A DNA stretch of 8,352 bases from Oceanospirillales bacterium (lineage in GTDB: Bacteria; Pseudomonadota; Gammaproteobacteria; Xanthomonadales; SZUA-36), in assembly GCA_003232965.1 (NCBI GenBank), contig QIKG01000126.1:1-8352 (forward strand), written 5' to 3'. Below are positions 6,338 to 8,352 of this stretch, piece by piece. The position numbers were made by a program, and so were the translations under genes. The notes below the pieces were generated by a model, which ran no database searches, had not been told where the DNA came from, and was given only the letters and a program-made list of their open reading frames with translations. The stretch's first letter is position 1. Every line of letters starts with the position of its first letter.

Positions 6338-7986
6338 TTTTGCTCCACAACCGATGCTTCTGTAAGCGCCTCTTTGAACTTCCTGGTTAATTTCTTGGCA
6401 TTCACAGGCTTGGAGATATATTCTGACTCAGAAATCCTTCGCAATCGGTTTCTTGCGGTGCGTCTAACCGCTTTCTCTAGTTCCGGTCGCTTAGCGCGAG
6501 CCATCAGCAGTATTTTCGCTGCCTGCTGATATTTTTCGTTCAACAATTCCGTCACAATTTCACCCGATAGATGCTCTACAACTCGCTTGCCTTCAGCTTT
6601 CCAAAAATCATAATTCATTTCATCAGCTACACCCTCAGAAACACTTCCCCCAATGTACCCTAAACCACTTAAAGCCGACATTTCTTTTTCCTGATCAACC
6701 CCTTCAGCACTGTTATAGCTTCGTGCAAATTCATCGATCGGGTATGTTTTGATCATTTCCAGGGGGTTCAATCGCTTGAACTTACTGGTAAAAACCCAAT
6801 CTAGCGGCTTGCCACTTTGCTCAGAAGCAACTGGAAGCCTCAATAACCTCACCAGTGTTGGCATGACATCCATAGAAGTAGCCTGATAAGAATCAGGTAG
6901 TGATGCCTGATTGCGAATGTCCGGCCCGGAGGCTATAAAAATACCCACTGGCCGATGATTTCCGGTGATAACAGAGCGCCGTTTATTTTTTAGAATCAAT
7001 TCTTTACCCGCTGAATGAAAGCCGTGATCTGAGACGATGATGTAGTTTGCTTGATCACCAAACTGATTCATCAACTCACCAATGGCCTCATCTGAAAAAC
7101 GGTAGGATTCCGGTATTACATTGCCAAGCTGCTCTTTCAGCTGCGGATCTGCAGGCGTGCTAAAGCCACTATCTTCATACTCTTTCCAGAAAGAGTGACT
7201 CGCCAGATCGGTTGAGCGAAAATAAGCCACCACAAGGTCATAGGCATTGCTTTGTAAAAGCTTTGTGCTGCGTAGGATAATTTCGTCATTGACCATTAAA
7301 CGATCACCACGCTGAACAATTAGCTGGGCCGCTTCATAGTTAGGGTGGGATGGATTATCAGCTTGCTCCGGACGATAGCCCCACGAGTAATAGCGTTGCA
7401 AAAATTCTTCCTGAAATGAATTATCTGTTACTTCATCAACAATGGCGAAAACTGAAGGTTCCGTTGCGGCAGGAAACACACTGTTGGGGTGTTCCTGCAT
7501 GGTCCGGTCAGTGACTATCGTCCCCAAAATATCTTCTACCGGCCAACTGACATAGTAGCCCATGACTGCTGAACGCAATCCCGCCTCAGAGGCAATATTC
7601 CACAGCGCCGGTTTTAGCCGCAATGTTGAATTAACCAGCTGTGTAAGCTTGGAGCCATCAAAAGGAAAAACATGATCCAAAATACCATGGGCTCTTGGGT
7701 ACTCACCAGTTACATAGGTTGTCCATACCGGTGGCGAGATCAGTGCCCCAGTGTTAATTAAACCTGTGTGGATGCCAGTATCCATTAATTTTTTAATATT
7801 TGGCAACTCTCCACGCTCAATCATTGGCTTGATAACAGCCCATTCTGCGCCATCAAGGCCAATAAAGACCAAGGGGTTGTTAAGTTCTCGTTCTGGTAGC
7901 TCACTCTGCTCCTTACAAGAGCTGATCACCACCAAAACGGCAAGAACCAATAGTAGTCTTACACAGATAAGCAGTGGGTTTTTCAT
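6334..7986 (-). CDS. Type I phosphodiesterase/nucleotide pyrophosphatase-like lipoprotein
   Basis: A 550-residue alkaline phosphatase superfamily protein of the PF01663 type. The signal peptide ends VLVVISSC (Cys24, then Lys), predicting a periplasm-facing lipoprotein. The full two-metal site can be read: D45 in FIGLDGAEW, nucleophile S84 in ISPPVWTTYVTG, D260 and H264 in RSTDLASHSF, D320-H321 in VSDHGFHS, and H344 in TGNHRP. The nucleophile is Ser where classic NPP enzymes usually have Thr. This suggests hydrolysis of a phosphodiester or phosphomonoester in the envelope, but the substrate is unknown. After the ALSGLGYIGG motif (437-446) a charged helical tail of about 100 residues follows, which is unlike the shorter neighbour. 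It is the first gene of the operon with 4994-6337 and ends by a 4-bp overlap. The start ATG has only a weak ribosome site (acgag), but no better start precedes the signal peptide. Confidence 0.88.
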   Translation of the reverse strand: MKNPLLICVRLLLVLAVLVVISSCKEQSELPERELNNPLVFIGLDGAEWAVIKPMIERGELPNIKKLMDTGIHTGLINTGALISPPVWTTYVTGEYPRAHGILDHVFPFDGSKLTQLVNSTLRLKPALWNIASEAGLRSAVMGYYVSWPVEDILGTIVTDRTMQEHPNSVFPAATEPSVFAIVDEVTDNSFQEEFLQRYYSWGYRPEQADNPSHPNYEAAQLIVQRGDRLMVNDEIILRSTKLLQSNAYDLVVAYFRSTDLASHSFWKEYEDSGFSTPADPQLKEQLGNVIPESYRFSDEAIGELMNQFGDQANYIIVSDHGFHSAGKELILKNKRRSVITGNHRPVGIFIASGPDIRNQASLPDSYQATSMDVMPTLVRLLRLPVASEQSGKPLDWVFTSKFKRLNPLEMIKTYPIDEFARSYNSAEGVDQEKEMSALSGLGYIGGSVSEGVADEMNYDFWKAEGKRVVEHLSGEIVTELLNEKYQQAAKILLMARAKRPELEKAVRRTARNRLRRISESEYISKPVNAKKLTRKFKEALTEASVVEQK

Positions 7987-8015
7987 AAAAATACTCGTAA
8001 TTAAATTGTTAATAA

Positions 8016-8042
8016 ATTATAACAGTACTGCTATCCCGTTAA
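8016..8042 (-). promoter_or_regulatory. Sigma70-like promoter for the two-lipoprotein operon
   Basis: On the minus strand a perfect TATAAT (8016-8021) lies about 30 bp upstream of the ATG at 7986. TTAACG (8037-8042, four of six matches to the -35 consensus) precedes it at a short 15-bp spacing. The predicted leader is about 20-25 nt. The -35 overlaps one copy of the tcccgttaac repeat, so it may be regulated there. Confidence 0.45.
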
Positions 8043-8078
8043 CATATAAATAAATAAATCACTGGTGTCCCGTTAACT
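8034..8078. repeat. Two 10-bp direct repeats, possible operator sites
   Basis: tcccgttaac occurs at 8034-8043 and at 8069-8078, 35 bp apart start to start. Extended to 12 bp (tatcccgttaac and tgtcccgttaac) the copies differ at one base. The first overlaps the candidate -35 of the operon and the second lies upstream of it. The spacing suits regulator binding on the same face of the helix to within about a third of a turn. Between them is an AT-rich taaataaataaat run. Confidence 0.5.
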
Positions 8079-8079
8079 T

Positions 8080-8268
8080 TCATAGCATAACCATTTGATT
8101 GGGATCAGCAACACTACCGGGCGGCGGGTCTCCTCGAAGCAAGGCCATCATATCATAGGCTATTCCGGGCATTTCTGAGTAGCTCAACGCTTTTAGAGCA
8201 ACCCTCTGAGAAAAACCCGAATGTAAAACCGTCAAAATCTCTATTCCCCAAAGAACAGCAGTTTTTAT
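8080..8268 (-). pseudogene. Unrecognised C-terminal coding fragment next to intron end
   Basis: A minus-strand frame stays open for 62 codons from 8268 to a TGA at 8080-8082, with no initiator near its beginning. It contains SQRVALKALSYSEMPGIAYD and ends LLRGDPPPGSVADPNQMVML. The composition looks protein-like (amphipathic, with a Pro/Gly-rich tail), but I do not recognise a family. It opens about 5 nt after the apparent 3' end of a group II intron, so it could be the 3' exon of an interrupted gene or simply a truncated remnant. A stop (TAA at 8269-8271) precedes it in frame. Confidence 0.35.
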
Positions 8269-8272
8269 TTAA

Positions 8273-8352
8273 GTCGCGGTAGGAATACCGGTTACCCGGT
8301 ACCCCCCGCACAGATCCGTACGTGCGCTACTAACGCATACGGCTCCTACATC
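8273..8352 (-). ncRNA. Group II intron 3' end (domains V and VI), runs off window
   Basis: On the minus strand 8345 to 8313 reads gagccgtatgcg, a short ttagta-like loop, then gcgcacgtacggatc. This folds as a 33-nt hairpin with the two-nucleotide (CG) bulge on the 3' side, and carries the AGC near its base, as in catalytic domain V. A run of g and then taccgg-gtaa-ccggta (a perfect stem with a GNRA loop) form domain VI. The end is cctaccgcgac at about 8273, like the CTACC-type 3' ends of bacterial introns. The loop is not the usual GAAA. The rest of the intron, including any reverse transcriptase, lies beyond 8352. Confidence 0.65.

Noticed and set aside
7751..8053. 100-codon plus-strand open frame
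   Set aside because: Mostly antisense to the signal peptide and metal-site region of the 6334-7986 gene.
1..8352. CRISPR array, defence system, tRNA or rRNA
   Set aside because: No regular spaced repeats, Cas or defence motifs, cloverleaf or rRNA-like sequence were seen on either strand.

Overview
The window looks like an accessory region of a proteobacterial chromosome, most likely a gammaproteobacterium. That guess rests on moderate GC, two typical Gram-negative lipoprotein signals, and decayed insertion sequences of the ISNCY and IS66 types. No rRNA, tRNA or core gene is present to fix the taxonomy.

Layout, left to right. Positions 1-165 show nothing I can name. At 166-682 lie two 13-bp direct repeats and an internally deleted ISNCY-type transposase. 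At 738-2273 (minus) is an intact membrane-anchored sulfatase-fold protein with an Ala/Glu/Gln-rich linker. Immediately upstream of it, at 2270-2954 (minus), is the C-terminal part of another sulfatase-fold gene, readable only by switching between three frames. It is cut at 2955 by the end of a truncated, frameshifted IS66 element (2955-3530). Positions 3531-3842 hold no gene, but contain a possible group II intron tail. At 3843-4874 (plus) is a 2-oxoglutarate/Fe(II) oxygenase, whose stop codon abuts a second, tiny IS66-like C-terminal remnant. At 6334-7986 and 4994-6337 (both minus) are two lipoproteins of the alkaline phosphatase superfamily, joined by a 4-bp ATGA overlap with a plausible promoter upstream. 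The right edge (8080-8352) has an unrecognised C-terminal coding fragment directly after what looks like the 3' end (domains V and VI) of a group II intron.

The unifying theme is four alkaline-phosphatase-superfamily genes, one of them dead, arranged as two translationally coupled pairs. The three intact proteins have N-terminal membrane or lipid anchors and conserved metal ligands, so all probably act in the cell envelope or periplasm. At the nucleophile position of the two sulfatase-like proteins I read Thr, not the Cys/Ser that becomes formylglycine in true sulfatases. The third has Ser and a full phosphodiesterase-type metal set. They are therefore better described as phosphohydrolase, phosphodiesterase or transferase candidates than as sulfatases. 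Their substrate is unknown. With the oxygenase they could modify a surface glycan or lipid, but that is inference. The left half has been eroded by transposon insertion and deletion, and the 738-2273 gene has lost its original upstream partner.
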